Shown: positions 9,043 through 18,092, counted from the stretch's first letter. The stretch is 64,000 bases of DNA from Oscillospiraceae bacterium (GCA_018385135.1 JAHAWY010000006.1:19860-83859); one strand, 5' to 3'. Program-made: numbers and translations. Notes: a model not told the origin generated them from the sequence alone.

Positions 9043-9190
9043 GTGTTCATCCTCAATTATAAATTATGAAAGCATTCTTTAAGTTATATTCGCCATATCG
9101 GGCGTGATGGGAAAATACCGAGACCGCCCGCCGAAGCTCAGTGCCGTTCCCTATAAGAACATCACTGCGTCATATTCAATGTATCCCTTC

Positions 9191-9227
9191 AGCCAAGCTT
9201 TCCGCTGCTAAACGCATGGCTTTTTTA
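9191..9227 (+). terminator. Weak terminator-like hairpin
   Basis: AGCCAAGC and GCATGGCT pair with one mismatch and are followed by six T residues on the plus strand. No plus-strand gene precedes it, so it may be fortuitous or may end an antisense transcript of the leader region. The rest of 8.74-9.22 kb holds only the leader and promoter described separately. Confidence 0.3.
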
Positions 9228-9731
9228 TTCTTCCCCTTTGATGTATACATCTCCGGAGCTTGTGTCTATATAATACTTTCCCGTGCCGTCACCGCAGATA
9301 TATCTGCCATTCTTGCCCGTGCAGGACAGCTCAGAATTGAAATCTCCGCTTACGGTATCGTAGTTGAGTGAAAACCCGGCTTTTTCCGGCAAGCACAGTG
9401 TGACCGACCCCGCTGCGGCAGTACTTGATATGCAGAGTCGTGTCCTCCAGCCAGTAATGAACACTTATCTCGTTCGTCAGCATTTGCTTGGCTTCTTCCG
9501 AGAAGCTTAGGATATTCTCCTTATGGGAGGACACCGTGACGCTGCCGCCAAGCCAATCTATCTCTACCCTTTCTACCGTATCCGTAATGCTGCTCCACCA
9601 ACCGTATAGCGCTCCATATTGTCATAGCAGAAAGGCGAAGGGCTGAACGACAGATTGAAAGAAAACTGACATCCACAAAGAAGTGTGGCGCTCAGTGCCA
9701 TAATCAGCGTTAGTATGATTGCTTTTTTCAT
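9225..9731 (-). pseudogene. DUF4097-type lipoprotein, broken by two compensating frameshifts
   Basis: Three tracked fragments make one broken gene. The N-terminal part (ATG at 9731, GGGAGAAG upstream) is a lipoprotein signal, MKKAIILTLIMALSATLLCGC, and reads to a stop near 9573. The protein continues in another frame (ITDTVERVEIDWLGGSVTV, then SSHKENILSF...) to about 9410, then returns to the first frame for LPEKAGFSLNYDTVSGDF and the C-terminal repeat YYIDTSSGDVYIKG. The DTVSGDF / DTSSGDV repeats are typical of DUF4097 putative adhesins. Frame analysis shows first and last parts share a frame, so one shift is undone by the second. Sequencing error is an alternative. Its neighbours are also remnants. 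Confidence 0.75.
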
Positions 9732-9807
9732 AAGATCTTCTCCCTTTTGATATAGTTTCCCTTTCAAAGCGCAACACACCGCTCTTTATTCATCAGCAAT
9801 AGCCCTT

Positions 9808-10167
9808 TTGATTAGTGCGGCATTTTCTATTGACTTCTCTATTGTTGTTATTCTCATGCTCATTGTAATAGCACTTATAGTTGTCTTTTCAATTTTTACT
9901 TCTATGGAAGACTGTAAAATACAAGAGCAAAAACATCAGGAAGAGGACGCTTCCAAACAAGCATTTACTTATGCGCTGAAAACTCAGCTTGCACAAGTTC
10001 CTAATCATGTTGAGCTGCATGATTATTATGCGTGGACTACTGATTCAGATTTTTGTTGGTGCAATAAGGCGTGGCACGGAGTATGTACAGAACTGACAGT
10101 GAATAAAGCTTCTATTAGCGATATTAACTATCAGTGCTTTTATTTCCAGAATGAGTACATCCGTTGA
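9808..10167 (+). CDS. Hypothetical single-pass membrane protein (doubtful)
   Basis: An open frame of 119 codons with one strongly hydrophobic N-terminal helix (IVVILMLIVIALIVVF) followed by a polar region rich in Q, E and aromatic residues. I do not recognise a family. The start would be TTG with no clear RBS; the frame is open a further 57 bases upstream without ATG, so the 5' end may be lost. It is markedly more AT-rich than its neighbours and lies in the decay zone between the DUF4097 pseudogene and a beta-helix fragment. It may be a truncated foreign gene or not coding. Confidence 0.35.
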   Translation: MISAAFSIDFSIVVILMLIVIALIVVFSIFTSMEDCKIQEQKHQEEDASKQAFTYALKTQLAQVPNHVELHDYYAWTTDSDFCWCNKAWHGVCTELTVNKASISDINYQCFYFQNEYIR

Positions 10168-10348
10168 TTTCCATTATTCCGCTATTGTATATGCCGCCAC
10201 CAACACCAGAAGTATTATCAGTAAAAGAGGAATCATTTATCTGACAATAATTGTAGTCTTTTCTGCATTGCAGTTGGTAACATCCGTGTGAAAGTTGGAG
10301 CGGCTCAACTGAACAAACCCAATTAAGAATCAAATCATGTCCAAACAA
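10124..10348 (-). pseudogene. Fragment of a parallel beta-helix repeat (Pmp-like) surface protein
   Basis: The translated fragment contains SSFTDNTSGVGGGIYNSGIM followed by EINGCTHSGNKS, a good match in style to the GGGIYN repeats of polymorphic outer-membrane-protein/right-handed beta-helix adhesins. Such repeats normally occur many times in a large protein; here only about two are left, with no start signal and a stop soon after. It overlaps the plus-strand ORF ending at 10167. I read it as the stump of a deleted surface-protein gene. Confidence 0.45.
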
Positions 10349-10380
10349 AAAAGAACGCTACCTCAACAGAAGTAGCGTTC
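10346..10380 (-). terminator. Intrinsic terminator of greA-lysS
   Basis: GAACGCTAC and GTAGCGTTC form a 9-bp stem; on the minus strand it is followed by TTTTTTG. It lies 88 bases after the lysS stop. Confidence 0.75.
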
Positions 10381-10401
10381 AATATGTTGCATTACGTTAT
10401 T

Positions 10402-10424
10402 TTTGGTAAACTATTTGGTAAACT
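10402..10424. repeat. Two tandem TTTGGTAAACT units, 12-base period
   Basis: TTTGGTAAACTA is followed directly by TTTGGTAAACTT between the lysS stop and its terminator. Read on the minus strand it gives KFTK-stop-FTKN, which resembles the tail end of an integrase-like frame, but nothing else of such a gene is present. Confidence 0.4.
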
Positions 10425-10467
10425 TGCTGCTCTGATCTCTGAAAATGCCCATAAATAAGGGATTTTC

Positions 10468-11973
10468 TCAGTCCAGAGGCTTCATCGTGGGGAAAAGGAT
10501 GACCTCTCTTATGGAATCGACTCCGCAAAGCATCATAACGCATCTGTCAATGCCGATGCCAAGTCCGCCCGTGGGCGGCATACCAAATTCAAGGGCATTG
10601 ACAAAGTCGTCATCCATCATGCCCGCCTCGTCGTCTCCCTTTGCGCGCAGCTCAACCTGCTTTTGGAAGCGCTGCCTCTGGTCGATGGGGTCATTAAGCT
10701 CGGAGAAGGCGTTGCCCATCTCGCTGTGGCAGATGAAAAGCTCAAAGCGCTCCGTAAGTCTGGGGTCTGTGGGAGAGCGCTTGGCAAGCGGAGAAACATC
10801 AACAGGGTGCATCGTGATAAAGGTGGGCTGGATGAGCTTTTCCTCCACCTTCTGGTCAAAGCACTCATAAAGGGCGTTGCCCCACGTTTTCTCCTTTTCC
10901 TTGGGTATCTCAACTCCTACGGACTTTGCAAGAGCGACCGCATCCTCGTCGGAGCTGACGCTCATAAAGTCCACACCGAGATACTTTTTTACCGCCTCGT
11001 GCATGGGCAGGCGCTCCCAGCCCGGAGCAAGGGATATATCCTCGCCCTGCCAAGAAAGGTCGTATGTTCCGAGGATGTCCATGGCAGCGCTGGAAAGCAG
11101 TTCCTCGAACAAGTCCATCATATCGTTAAAGTCGGCATAGGACTCATAAAGCTCAACCGTTGTAAACTCAGGGTTGTGCTTGGTGTCCATACCCTCGTTG
11201 CGGAAAATGCGTCCTATTTCATAGACGCGCTCGATGCCGCCGACGATAAGGCGCTTCAAGTGCAGCTCTGTGGCTATGCGCATATACATATCAATATTCA
11301 GAGCATTGTGGTGCGTGATAAAGGGGCGCGCCGAGGCGCCGCCCGATATGGTGTTGAGCACCGGTGTCTCAACCTCCATGTAGCCGCGCTTATCCAGAAA
11401 ACTGCGTACATGGCGGATGAATTTGCTGCGAATCTCAAAGTTGCGGCGCACTTCGGGGTTTACTATAAGGTCAACATAGCGCTGACGGAAGCGTGTCTCT
11501 GTGTCGGTAAGACCGTGGAACTTCTCCGGCAGCGGCTGAAGCGACTTGCTCAGCAGCTTGACGGTTTTCGTATGCACGGAAATCTCGCCCTTGCGGGTGC
11601 GGAAAACGAAGCCCTCAACGCCGATGATATCGCCGATATCCCACTTTTTAAACTCGTTAAAAAGATCTTCGCCGAGGTCGTTAACGCGGACATAAAGCTG
11701 AATCCTGCCCTTGTCGTCCATAAGGTCGGCAAAAAACGCCTTGCCCATGTCTCTTTTGGACATCAGTCTGCCGCAGACGGAAACATCCTTTTCCTCCCAC
11801 GCTTCAAAATTGTCCTTGATATCGGAGCTGTAGGCGGTGCGGACATATTTGGTTTCCGTAAAGGGGTCGCGTCCCTCCTGCTGAAGCTTGGCAAGCTTAT
11901 CTCGGCGGATGCGAAGGATTTCGGAAAGCTCCTGCTCCTGGACGGCTGCTTCATTCGTATTCTCTGCGCTCAT
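10468..11973 (-). CDS. lysS: Lysyl-tRNA synthetase, class II
   Basis: Charges tRNA-Lys. The 501 residues carry the N-terminal OB-fold anticodon-binding domain (about residues 60-175) and the class II core with motif 1 near FLDKRGYMEVETP, motif 2 FRNEGMDTKHNPEFTTVE and motif 3 GGLGIGIDRCVMML. AGGGAG precedes the ATG at 11973. The ATG overlaps the greA stop (ATGA), a greA-lysS coupling common in Firmicutes. Length is normal and all motifs are intact. Confidence 0.97.
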   Translation of the reverse strand: MSAENTNEAAVQEQELSEILRIRRDKLAKLQQEGRDPFTETKYVRTAYSSDIKDNFEAWEEKDVSVCGRLMSKRDMGKAFFADLMDDKGRIQLYVRVNDLGEDLFNEFKKWDIGDIIGVEGFVFRTRKGEISVHTKTVKLLSKSLQPLPEKFHGLTDTETRFRQRYVDLIVNPEVRRNFEIRSKFIRHVRSFLDKRGYMEVETPVLNTISGGASARPFITHHNALNIDMYMRIATELHLKRLIVGGIERVYEIGRIFRNEGMDTKHNPEFTTVELYESYADFNDMMDLFEELLSSAAMDILGTYDLSWQGEDISLAPGWERLPMHEAVKKYLGVDFMSVSSDEDAVALAKSVGVEIPKEKEKTWGNALYECFDQKVEEKLIQPTFITMHPVDVSPLAKRSPTDPRLTERFELFICHSEMGNAFSELNDPIDQRQRFQKQVELRAKGDDEAGMMDDDFVNALEFGMPPTGGLGIGIDRCVMMLCGVDSIREVILFPTMKPLD

Positions 11974-12461
11974 GCTAATGCTCCCTTGTTTTCTATGCTT
12001 ATTATTTTATATTGAATTTCCCCGGCGGGAGCTTCAATGGTAACTGTTTCTCCAATGGCGTGACCCAAAAGCCCGCGTCCGAAGGGGGAGTCATCCGAAA
12101 TGCGACCCTGCATGGGGTTTGCCTCCTGAGAGCCGACGATGCAGTATTCCTCCTTCTCGCCGTCCTCAAGGCATTCGACAACGACCTTGCAGCCGAGAGC
12201 TACACTGTTGGTATCGTCCGCGTTTTCGATAATTTCGGCGTTCTCAAGGATCTTTTTAAGCTCGGCAATCTTGGAGTAGAGCTTGCCCTGTTCGGTTTTC
12301 GCCTCGTCATATTCGCTGTTCTCGGACAGATCACCAAAGGAGCGCGCCTCTTTAATAAGCTCGGACACTTCCTTTTCGCGCACGGTTTCAAGGTAGTGTA
12401 GCTCTTCGCGTATTTCTTCGAGACGCTGCTTGCTCATTTTGTACTTTGCTTCGTTTGACAT
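11970..12461 (-). CDS. greA: Transcription elongation factor GreA
   Basis: Rescues backtracked RNA polymerase by stimulating transcript cleavage. The N-terminal coiled coil (residues about 5-75) holds the acidic tip around GDLSENSEYDEA, and the C-terminal FKBP-like domain ends with the IGETVTIEAPAGEIQYKI stretch. The start chosen is ATG at 12461, seven codons inside the tracked ORF, with a purine-rich RBS GACGAGG. 163 residues, normal for the family. It is the first gene after a near-consensus promoter. Confidence 0.95.
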   Translation of the reverse strand: MSNEAKYKMSKQRLEEIREELHYLETVREKEVSELIKEARSFGDLSENSEYDEAKTEQGKLYSKIAELKKILENAEIIENADDTNSVALGCKVVVECLEDGEKEEYCIVGSQEANPMQGRISDDSPFGRGLLGHAIGETVTIEAPAGEIQYKIISIENKGALA

Positions 12462-12527
12462 GGTCCTCGTCCCTTCGTTCATATTTGCTATTATACATTA
12501 TAAAGATATTTCACACCATTGTTGCAT

Positions 12528-12556
12528 ATTATAGTTAGAATTAACCGCCCTGTCAA
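12528..12556 (-). promoter_or_regulatory. Consensus sigma-A promoter for greA-lysS
   Basis: TTGACA (12551-12556), 17 bases, TATAAT (12528-12533), both hexamers perfect on the minus strand; about 67 bases from the -10 box to the greA ATG. Confidence 0.9.
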
Positions 12557-12577
12557 GACAAATAAGAGCTATTTAAT

Positions 12578-12591
12578 TCGACAAAGCTTGC
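12578..12591. repeat. 14-base repeat TCGACAAAGCTTGC, copy 1
   Basis: The same 14 bases occur at 18443-18456. Both copies lie 40-60 bases after the 3' end of a minus-strand gene (S41 protease and RsuA-type synthase). Confidence 0.4.
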
Positions 12592-12629
12592 AGGCAGAGC
12601 TTATTCCATACCACAGCGCGGCGGCATCA

Positions 12630-13814
12630 TTACGCCACCAGCGCTTCGACGGCAGCCTTTAGCTGCTCGTCGCGCTCTTTCTCAAGCACGCCCGCGGTGA
12701 AATAGGGCAAAAGCTCCTCGTCCATCTCCAGCTCTATATCGGGTGTTAAGCCGCCCGCCTCGGTGAGGTCAACACGATTGGGTGTAAGATAGCGGTTGGT
12801 GGAAAGATGAACGGCACTGCCGTCAGACAGCTCCAGATTAATCTGCGAACGCGATTTCCCCGTGGTCTGCTCGCCAACGAGCACCGCCATGTCATATTCC
12901 GATAGGGCTGCCGCGAAAAACTCCGCCGCACTGTAAGTGTTTGCGTCAATAAGCACCGCCATCGGCAGCGAAACGCTCTCGGCATCGGATCTTCTGACCG
13001 TTTCCTTTCCGCTTTTATCAGCGGAGACGAACATATCCCCCTCCGGCAGCAGATGATCAAGCGCAGTAAGCAGCTCCGAGAGCAAGCCGCCCGGATTGCA
13101 GCGCACATCAAAAACAAGCGACTGTGCGCCCTGCTCGATGAGGGTGTCAACGGCACTTACCAAGCCCTCTCCGCTTTTTGCCTCGAAGTTTTTTATGCGC
13201 ACATAGCCGATGCTTCCGCCTTCAAGCATTTCATATTCAATGGGATCTGAAAATATTACGTCGCTTTTTATCGTGAGCGTCTTTTCCTCGCCGCCGCTCG
13301 ATACTGAAAGCTCAAATTCCTTATCCGCAAGCTCGGCTATCATGCCCGATATCTCGCTTGTACTCATTTTCTCAACGCTCTTGCCGTTTACCGCGAGCAA
13401 ATGGTCGCCTATCATAACGCCCGCCTTCTGCGCGGGAGAGTCCTCCACAAGCGAAACGACCTTTGGATAACCAAAAGCCTCGTCGTTTTTGATCGTAACT
13501 CCGATGCCCTTGTAGCTGTTTTGCTGCATTAGCCGATAGGCGTCATATTGTTCAGCGGTCAGGTATCGGCTCCAGCGGTCTCCCGTTGCGGCGACCATTG
13601 CCGAATACGCTGCGTTGCTCGCCTCCTCCATGTCCATTTCGCCGACATAGTGCTCGTTCAACGCTGTGAATACGGCGGCAAACTTTGTGGTGTAGGGGAA
13701 GGCGTCCAAACCTCCGTATTTTGCGACAAACATAAACGTGCAGCACAAAACAGCCAGCGCGAAGCCCGCAACTGATGCTGTTATCACAGCGGCACCACTG
13801 AATTTTTTCTTCAT
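12630..13814 (-). CDS. C-terminal processing protease, S41 family with PDZ domain
   Basis: Membrane-anchored serine protease of the CtpA/CtpB group. A signal-anchor helix (about residues 7-30) is followed by a PDZ domain (SPAQKAGVMIGDHLLAVNG) and the S41 core, where NTYSAAEFFAAAL carries the catalytic serine and GEQTTGKS the catalytic lysine. The ATG at 13814 has GGGGGAGG five bases upstream and is preferred over the GTG two codons earlier. It lies after the M23 peptidase and ftsEX; this ftsE-ftsX-M23-ctpA order is common in Firmicutes and links it to cell-wall remodelling. 394 residues, usual length. Confidence 0.92.
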   Translation of the reverse strand: MKKKFSGAAVITASVAGFALAVLCCTFMFVAKYGGLDAFPYTTKFAAVFTALNEHYVGEMDMEEASNAAYSAMVAATGDRWSRYLTAEQYDAYRLMQQNSYKGIGVTIKNDEAFGYPKVVSLVEDSPAQKAGVMIGDHLLAVNGKSVEKMSTSEISGMIAELADKEFELSVSSGGEEKTLTIKSDVIFSDPIEYEMLEGGSIGYVRIKNFEAKSGEGLVSAVDTLIEQGAQSLVFDVRCNPGGLLSELLTALDHLLPEGDMFVSADKSGKETVRRSDAESVSLPMAVLIDANTYSAAEFFAAALSEYDMAVLVGEQTTGKSRSQINLELSDGSAVHLSTNRYLTPNRVDLTEAGGLTPDIELEMDEELLPYFTAGVLEKERDEQLKAAVEALVA

Positions 13815-13898
13815 CGACACCTCCCCCGCCGCCGAGCTTAGCGGCAGCGGCTAAATGACAGAATATCGCACCGTGAGATAGTATTTCCCAAAAATCCG

Positions 13899-13934
13899 TT
13901 TTGCCGGACAGTCCGCATAGACTATCCGGCAAAA
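13899..13934 (-). terminator. Long hairpin between the M23 peptidase and S41 protease genes
   Basis: TTTTGCCGGATAGTC pairs with GACTGTCCGGCAAAA over 15 positions (one G-U), loop of 6. A short run TTTTT follows only after five other bases, so partial termination or mRNA stabilisation is as likely as full termination. Confidence 0.5.
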
Positions 13935-13964
13935 CCTTAAAAAATATCCGTTAGCTGTCAAAGC

Positions 13965-15185
13965 TTAAAAGTAGTTCATCGGGTCGGTGAGCGAGCCGCC
14001 AATCTTGATTTCAAAGTGGCAGTGCGCGCCGGTAGACCAGCCGGTGGAGCCAACATAGCCTATGGTCTGACCCTTGGTAACGGTCTGTCCTGACGAGACT
14101 GCCATAGAGCTCATATGCGCGTAAAGCGTGGAGTTGCCGTTTCCGTGGCTGATGACAACATAGTTGCCGTAAGATGAGCTGTAAACCGCTGTGATAACCG
14201 TGCCTGAATCAGCAGCAACGATGGTCGCGCCGGAGGGAGCGGCTATATCAACGCCGGAGTGGAAGCGCTGGTCACCAAAGATGGGGTGAGTTCTGTATCC
14301 GTAAGGCGAGGAAATGGTAGTATAACCGGGAGTCGGCCATGTGAACGCGCCGGAGCCTGTGACCACGGTGGTCGATCCGCTCTGCTGGAGCTGCTGCTTG
14401 CGAAGCTCCTCCTGCTCCTTTTCAAACTGAGCTATCTTTTTATCAAGCTCAGCACGGATAGCAGACTCCTGTGCGGCATTTGCCTCGTATTCCTCTTCAA
14501 GCTCGGCAATATCGTTTTCAAGGTCGGTAATGACCTTTATGGCTTCCTCTATCTGCTTTTCAAGCTCGGCCTTCTTCGCCTCAAGCTCAACGCGGGTCGC
14601 CTGCTGCTCAGTCTGCGTTTCCTCGTATTCCGCCTTTACCTTTTCAACATTTTCGCGGGCGGCTATGTAAGAGTCCTCAAGCTTCTTGTCGTGCTCCATG
14701 ATTTCGGAGATGAAGTCAAGTCTTGAAAGGAGGTCTGAAAAGTCCGTAGCTCTAAAGAGGATAGCGAAATATGTAACCTCACCGTTTTCCTCCATCGCTC
14801 TCATGCGAACACGCAGGGCGGCTTTTTGCTCCGCCTCCTGCTGTTTTGCCTCCTCAAGCTCCTTTTCTTTTTGCTCGATAAGCTTGTCGTAAAGGTCTAT
14901 CTGTTCGTTGATAAGCTCAATTTCCTGTCTTGCCAGCTCGTTCTGCTGGTCAAGCACCGTTTTCATTTCGATGGCGGAGGTTTTTTCCGCCTCAAGATTA
15001 CCTATCTTGCTTTGCAAATCGTTCTTTTGCTGGTTGATAGCCGCCTGCTGGTTTTTCAGCGCGTTTATCTCCGACTGGGAAACGGCAAAGCTCGAGCCGA
15101 TTGCGGAAAGCACCAGTGTTACAAGCAGCACCATTACAAGGACGATACAGGTAACCGAAACGAATTTTTTGCTCTTAGTATTCAC
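13965..15185 (-). CDS. Murein hydrolase with coiled coil and M23 peptidase domain (EnvC/PcsB-like)
   Basis: Exported peptidoglycan hydrolase, or activator of one, worked by FtsEX. A signal/transmembrane segment (about residues 8-33) is followed by roughly 240 residues of heptad-rich coiled coil, a short linker, and a C-terminal M23 domain. The zinc ligands of active enzymes are present (HSGVD and HCHFE), so it should be catalytic, unlike EnvC. The tracked ORF starts 35 codons earlier; GGAGGTCATT directly before GTG at 15185 marks the start (406 residues). It follows ftsX by 140 bases, which fits its role as periplasmic-side partner of FtsX. Confidence 0.93.
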   Translation of the reverse strand: MNTKSKKFVSVTCIVLVMVLLVTLVLSAIGSSFAVSQSEINALKNQQAAINQQKNDLQSKIGNLEAEKTSAIEMKTVLDQQNELARQEIELINEQIDLYDKLIEQKEKELEEAKQQEAEQKAALRVRMRAMEENGEVTYFAILFRATDFSDLLSRLDFISEIMEHDKKLEDSYIAARENVEKVKAEYEETQTEQQATRVELEAKKAELEKQIEEAIKVITDLENDIAELEEEYEANAAQESAIRAELDKKIAQFEKEQEELRKQQLQQSGSTTVVTGSGAFTWPTPGYTTISSPYGYRTHPIFGDQRFHSGVDIAAPSGATIVAADSGTVITAVYSSSYGNYVVISHGNGNSTLYAHMSSMAVSSGQTVTKGQTIGYVGSTGWSTGAHCHFEIKIGGSLTDPMNYF

Positions 15186-15325
15186 AATGACCTCCATGCT
15201 TGGTGACGGGGCGCGCCCCGTGCCGGGTTTAGCGGCGAGAAGCTTTTGTAAAAATAATCGCCGCGGACTGCATCGGTGAAGGCTGTCCACCGATTAGATA
15301 CATAAAACGGTCTTTTGCCGCCGGG

Positions 15326-16207
15326 CTATACCTTCAGATAGTTGCGGATGGCGATGCTGCCGCCGAACAGACCAACAAAAACGCCAACTCCCAAAAACAG
15401 GAGTCCCACAGGCATCATCAGCTGCTGGAACGGAATGACGGTCACATAGATGTTCGCCATACTGTTCATGACCTTTTCGCCAACAAAAGAATAGATGCCC
15501 CATTGCAGCGCAAAGGCAACGGCAGAGCCGATTATGCCGAGAACAAGACCCTCGATTATAAACGGTGTTCTGATAAAGCTGTTGGTCGCGCCGACCATCT
15601 TCATTATTGCAATTTCCTCACGCCTTGAAAAGGTCGTAAGCTTAATCGTGTTGCTCATTATGAAGATGGAAACTATGCCGAGGATGATGATAAGGATAAG
15701 CGAGACCGCGCTTACGATATTTCGCACAGTTACAAAGCCCTTTGATATCTCAAGCTGAGCGGAGACATCCGCAATGCCCTCAACCTGCTCAATGTCCGCC
15801 TTGGTCTGCGCCATGAGCGCGATATCATCGAGGTAGATGATATACCTGTGGCGGAATACGGTTGCGTCTATCTCATCAAAGATGGAGCTGTTTTCGTATT
15901 CATCCTTAAAGTCCTCCATCGCCTCCTCGCGGGAAACGAATTTGACGGAGGCGACGTTATTTATAGCCGTTAGCATCGGCTCAATTGCCTTAGCCTTGTC
16001 ATCGGGAACGGTCTCGTCCACGAAAGCGAGCATCTCGTTGTCCTGCTCAAGATCCTCAATAACAGCGTCAATGTTGACAGCGAGCAGAGAGAAGCTGCCC
16101 ATGATTGTAAGGCAGGCGATGATAATCGTAACAGAGGCAAAGGACATGAAGCCGTGGGTGAAAACGCTTCTGAAGCCCTCGCCGATAAGATAGCCTAATT
16201 TATTCAT
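15326..16207 (-). CDS. ftsX: Cell division ABC-type permease FtsX
   Basis: Membrane half of FtsEX, which couples ATP hydrolysis in the cytoplasm to activation of a wall hydrolase outside. The topology is a helix near residues 20-45, an extracellular domain of about 130 residues (EDLEQDNEMLAFVDE...), and three helices in the C-terminal half, with the conserved EEIAIMKMVGAT cytoplasmic loop. I chose ATG at 16207, which overlaps the end of ftsE by eight bases; an ATG three codons upstream is possible. 293 residues. Confidence 0.94.
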   Translation of the reverse strand: MNKLGYLIGEGFRSVFTHGFMSFASVTIIIACLTIMGSFSLLAVNIDAVIEDLEQDNEMLAFVDETVPDDKAKAIEPMLTAINNVASVKFVSREEAMEDFKDEYENSSIFDEIDATVFRHRYIIYLDDIALMAQTKADIEQVEGIADVSAQLEISKGFVTVRNIVSAVSLILIIILGIVSIFIMSNTIKLTTFSRREEIAIMKMVGATNSFIRTPFIIEGLVLGIIGSAVAFALQWGIYSFVGEKVMNSMANIYVTVIPFQQLMMPVGLLFLGVGVFVGLFGGSIAIRNYLKV

Positions 16208-16895
16208 GAATCCCATAGCTGTAATATCCACCCATTCCGTCGTTTACTACCGTTCCCTGGTCGATGGCAATAACACGCTTAGAGAAAGAGTTGACCAGCT
16301 CCTTTTCATGCGTAACGACCAGAACGGTAGTTCCAAGCTCATTTATCTTTTCAAGCAGGAGCATCAGCTCAAGACTCTTTACGGGGTCAAGGTTGCCGGT
16401 AGGCTCGTCGGCAATGATGAGGCTGGGGCTGTTGACCAAGGCGCGGGCAATAGCAACGCGCTGCTGCTCACCGCCGGAAAGCTCCTGCGGAAGGCGCTTT
16501 TCTCTGCCCTCAAGACCGACAAGCTCAAGCACATAGGGAACTCTTTCGTCGATTTCCTTTTTGCTTGCCCCGACAACACGCATGGCAAATGCGACGTTTT
16601 CATAAACAGTTTTGTCGTCTATCAAGCGGAAATCCTGAAAAATTACACCAAGCGTGCGGCGAAGCTGAGGCATCTTGCGGGGCTTTATCGTGCGCATATT
16701 GAAGTCGTTAACAAAAATTTCCCCGTCACTTGCCCTTACCTCGCCGGTAAGAAGCTTGATGATCGTTGTTTTTCCAGAGCCGGAAGGCCCAACAAGGAAG
16801 ACAAACTCGCCGTCCTCGATTACGAGGTCTATGCCGTTGGCGGCAACCGTACCGCTGTTTTCATAGACCATCATTACCTTGTCCATCTGTACCAT
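16200..16895 (-). CDS. ftsE: Cell division ATP-binding protein FtsE
   Basis: ATPase of FtsEX. Walker [10 protein letters not shown] near residue 38, signature [17 protein letters not shown] and Walker [14 protein letters not shown] are complete; 231 residues. CCGGAGGAG precedes the ATG at 16895 by six bases; the longer tracked N-terminus has no ribosome binding site. It overlaps ftsX and lies 64 bases after the CdaR-type regulator with no promoter or terminator seen between them, so the regulator may be co-transcribed with the division genes. Confidence 0.96.
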   Translation of the reverse strand: MVQMDKVMMVYENSGTVAANGIDLVIEDGEFVFLVGPSGSGKTTIIKLLTGEVRASDGEIFVNDFNMRTIKPRKMPQLRRTLGVIFQDFRLIDDKTVYENVAFAMRVVGASKKEIDERVPYVLELVGLEGREKRLPQELSGGEQQRVAIARALVNSPSLIIADEPTGNLDPVKSLELMLLLEKINELGTTVLVVTHEKELVNSFSKRVIAIDQGTVVNDGMGGYYSYGIHE

Positions 16896-16959
16896 GAAAA
16901 TCTCCTCCGGTGGCGGTGAGCACGCGTGCCTATGCGCCCGCACATCGCCCTTTCGCAGC

Positions 16960-18051
16960 TTATGCCTTTGAGTTCTGAGAGTTTAAGTATTTCTTGACCA
17001 TCAGAGCCACCTTGAATACGATGGCGTGGTCAAACTCACGCAGGTCAAGCCCTGTGAGCTTTTTGATCTTCTCAAGACGGTAGACCAGCGTGTTTCTGTG
17101 TACAAAGAGCTTTCTGGACGTCTCGGAGACGTTCAGATTGTTTTCAAAGAATTTGTTTATGGTGTAAAGCGTTTCCTGGTCAAGAGACTCGATGGGGTTT
17201 TTCTTGAAAACCTCGCTCAGGAACATCTCACACAGGGTGGTGGGGAGCTGATAGATAATGCGGCCGATGCCCAGATTTTCGTAGTGGATAACTGTCTTTT
17301 CGGTTTCAAAGACCTTCCCGACCTCGATTGCGACCTGTGCTTCCTTGTAGCGGTCGGCAAGCTCACGAAGGTGCTTGGCAACAGTGCCGATGCCTATGAC
17401 GGTTTTAACCATGACCTCGGCGCTGATGGCTTCGCTTATCTTCTCAGCAAGCTTGCAGATCTCCTTGCCGTCCACTCCAAGCTCAAGCTCCTTGATAACA
17501 ACGATGTCGGTTTCGCTCATGCTGAGAACGAAGTCCTTCTGCTTGTCCGGGAACATACCCTGAACCAGCTCAAGCGTTGCTATGTCGGATTTATCAAGCT
17601 GACGGATAAGCAGCACGGCGCGGGGAACATCCGTTACAAAGTTAAGCTCCTTCGCGCGGACATATACGTCACCTGGCAGTATGTTATCCGAGATGATGTT
17701 TTTGACGAAAGTTACCTTGTTGTATTTTTCGTCGTAATTCGTCTTAGCCTCGTTAAAGGCAACCGCGGCCATAATGCAGATGCTGCGCGCGGTGGCGTCT
17801 CTGCCGTCTACAAATACCGCGTAATCGAAGCGGGAATTGGGGCTGCCGAGAATTTTATAGGTACGCGACGCTGAGACAAAGAACTGCTCAGACATATCGC
17901 CTGTGAGAGTCTGGAGGTTCTCAAGCTTCGTACCGATAAGGGAAAGCTCGCTGCAGGCTACAACAAAGCCCTCGGAGTCTATGACTCCGAGACATCTGTC
18001 CGTTGCCTCTTTCATTTGCAGAATAACGCTTTGAAAAATCCTACTAGACAT
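16960..18051 (-). CDS. CdaR/PucR-family transcriptional regulator
   Basis: A 363-residue regulator. The N-terminal two thirds form a sensor region followed by a GGDEF-like CdaR central domain; the C-terminus is the PucR helix-turn-helix, clear in FFENNLNVSETSRKLFVHRN followed by TLVYRLEKIKKLTGLDLR. GGGAGGAG stands five bases before ATG at 18051, and the tracked start 12 codons earlier is rejected. Family members in proteobacteria respond to sugar diacids; the Clostridia copies next to ftsE have no established ligand. It is transcribed from its own promoter towards ftsEX. Confidence 0.88.
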   Translation of the reverse strand: MSSRIFQSVILQMKEATDRCLGVIDSEGFVVACSELSLIGTKLENLQTLTGDMSEQFFVSASRTYKILGSPNSRFDYAVFVDGRDATARSICIMAAVAFNEAKTNYDEKYNKVTFVKNIISDNILPGDVYVRAKELNFVTDVPRAVLLIRQLDKSDIATLELVQGMFPDKQKDFVLSMSETDIVVIKELELGVDGKEICKLAEKISEAISAEVMVKTVIGIGTVAKHLRELADRYKEAQVAIEVGKVFETEKTVIHYENLGIGRIIYQLPTTLCEMFLSEVFKKNPIESLDQETLYTINKFFENNLNVSETSRKLFVHRNTLVYRLEKIKKLTGLDLREFDHAIVFKVALMVKKYLNSQNSKA

Positions 18052-18092
18052 TTTTGCTCCTCCCAAAAAAGCAATAAAAACTGACAAATGAC

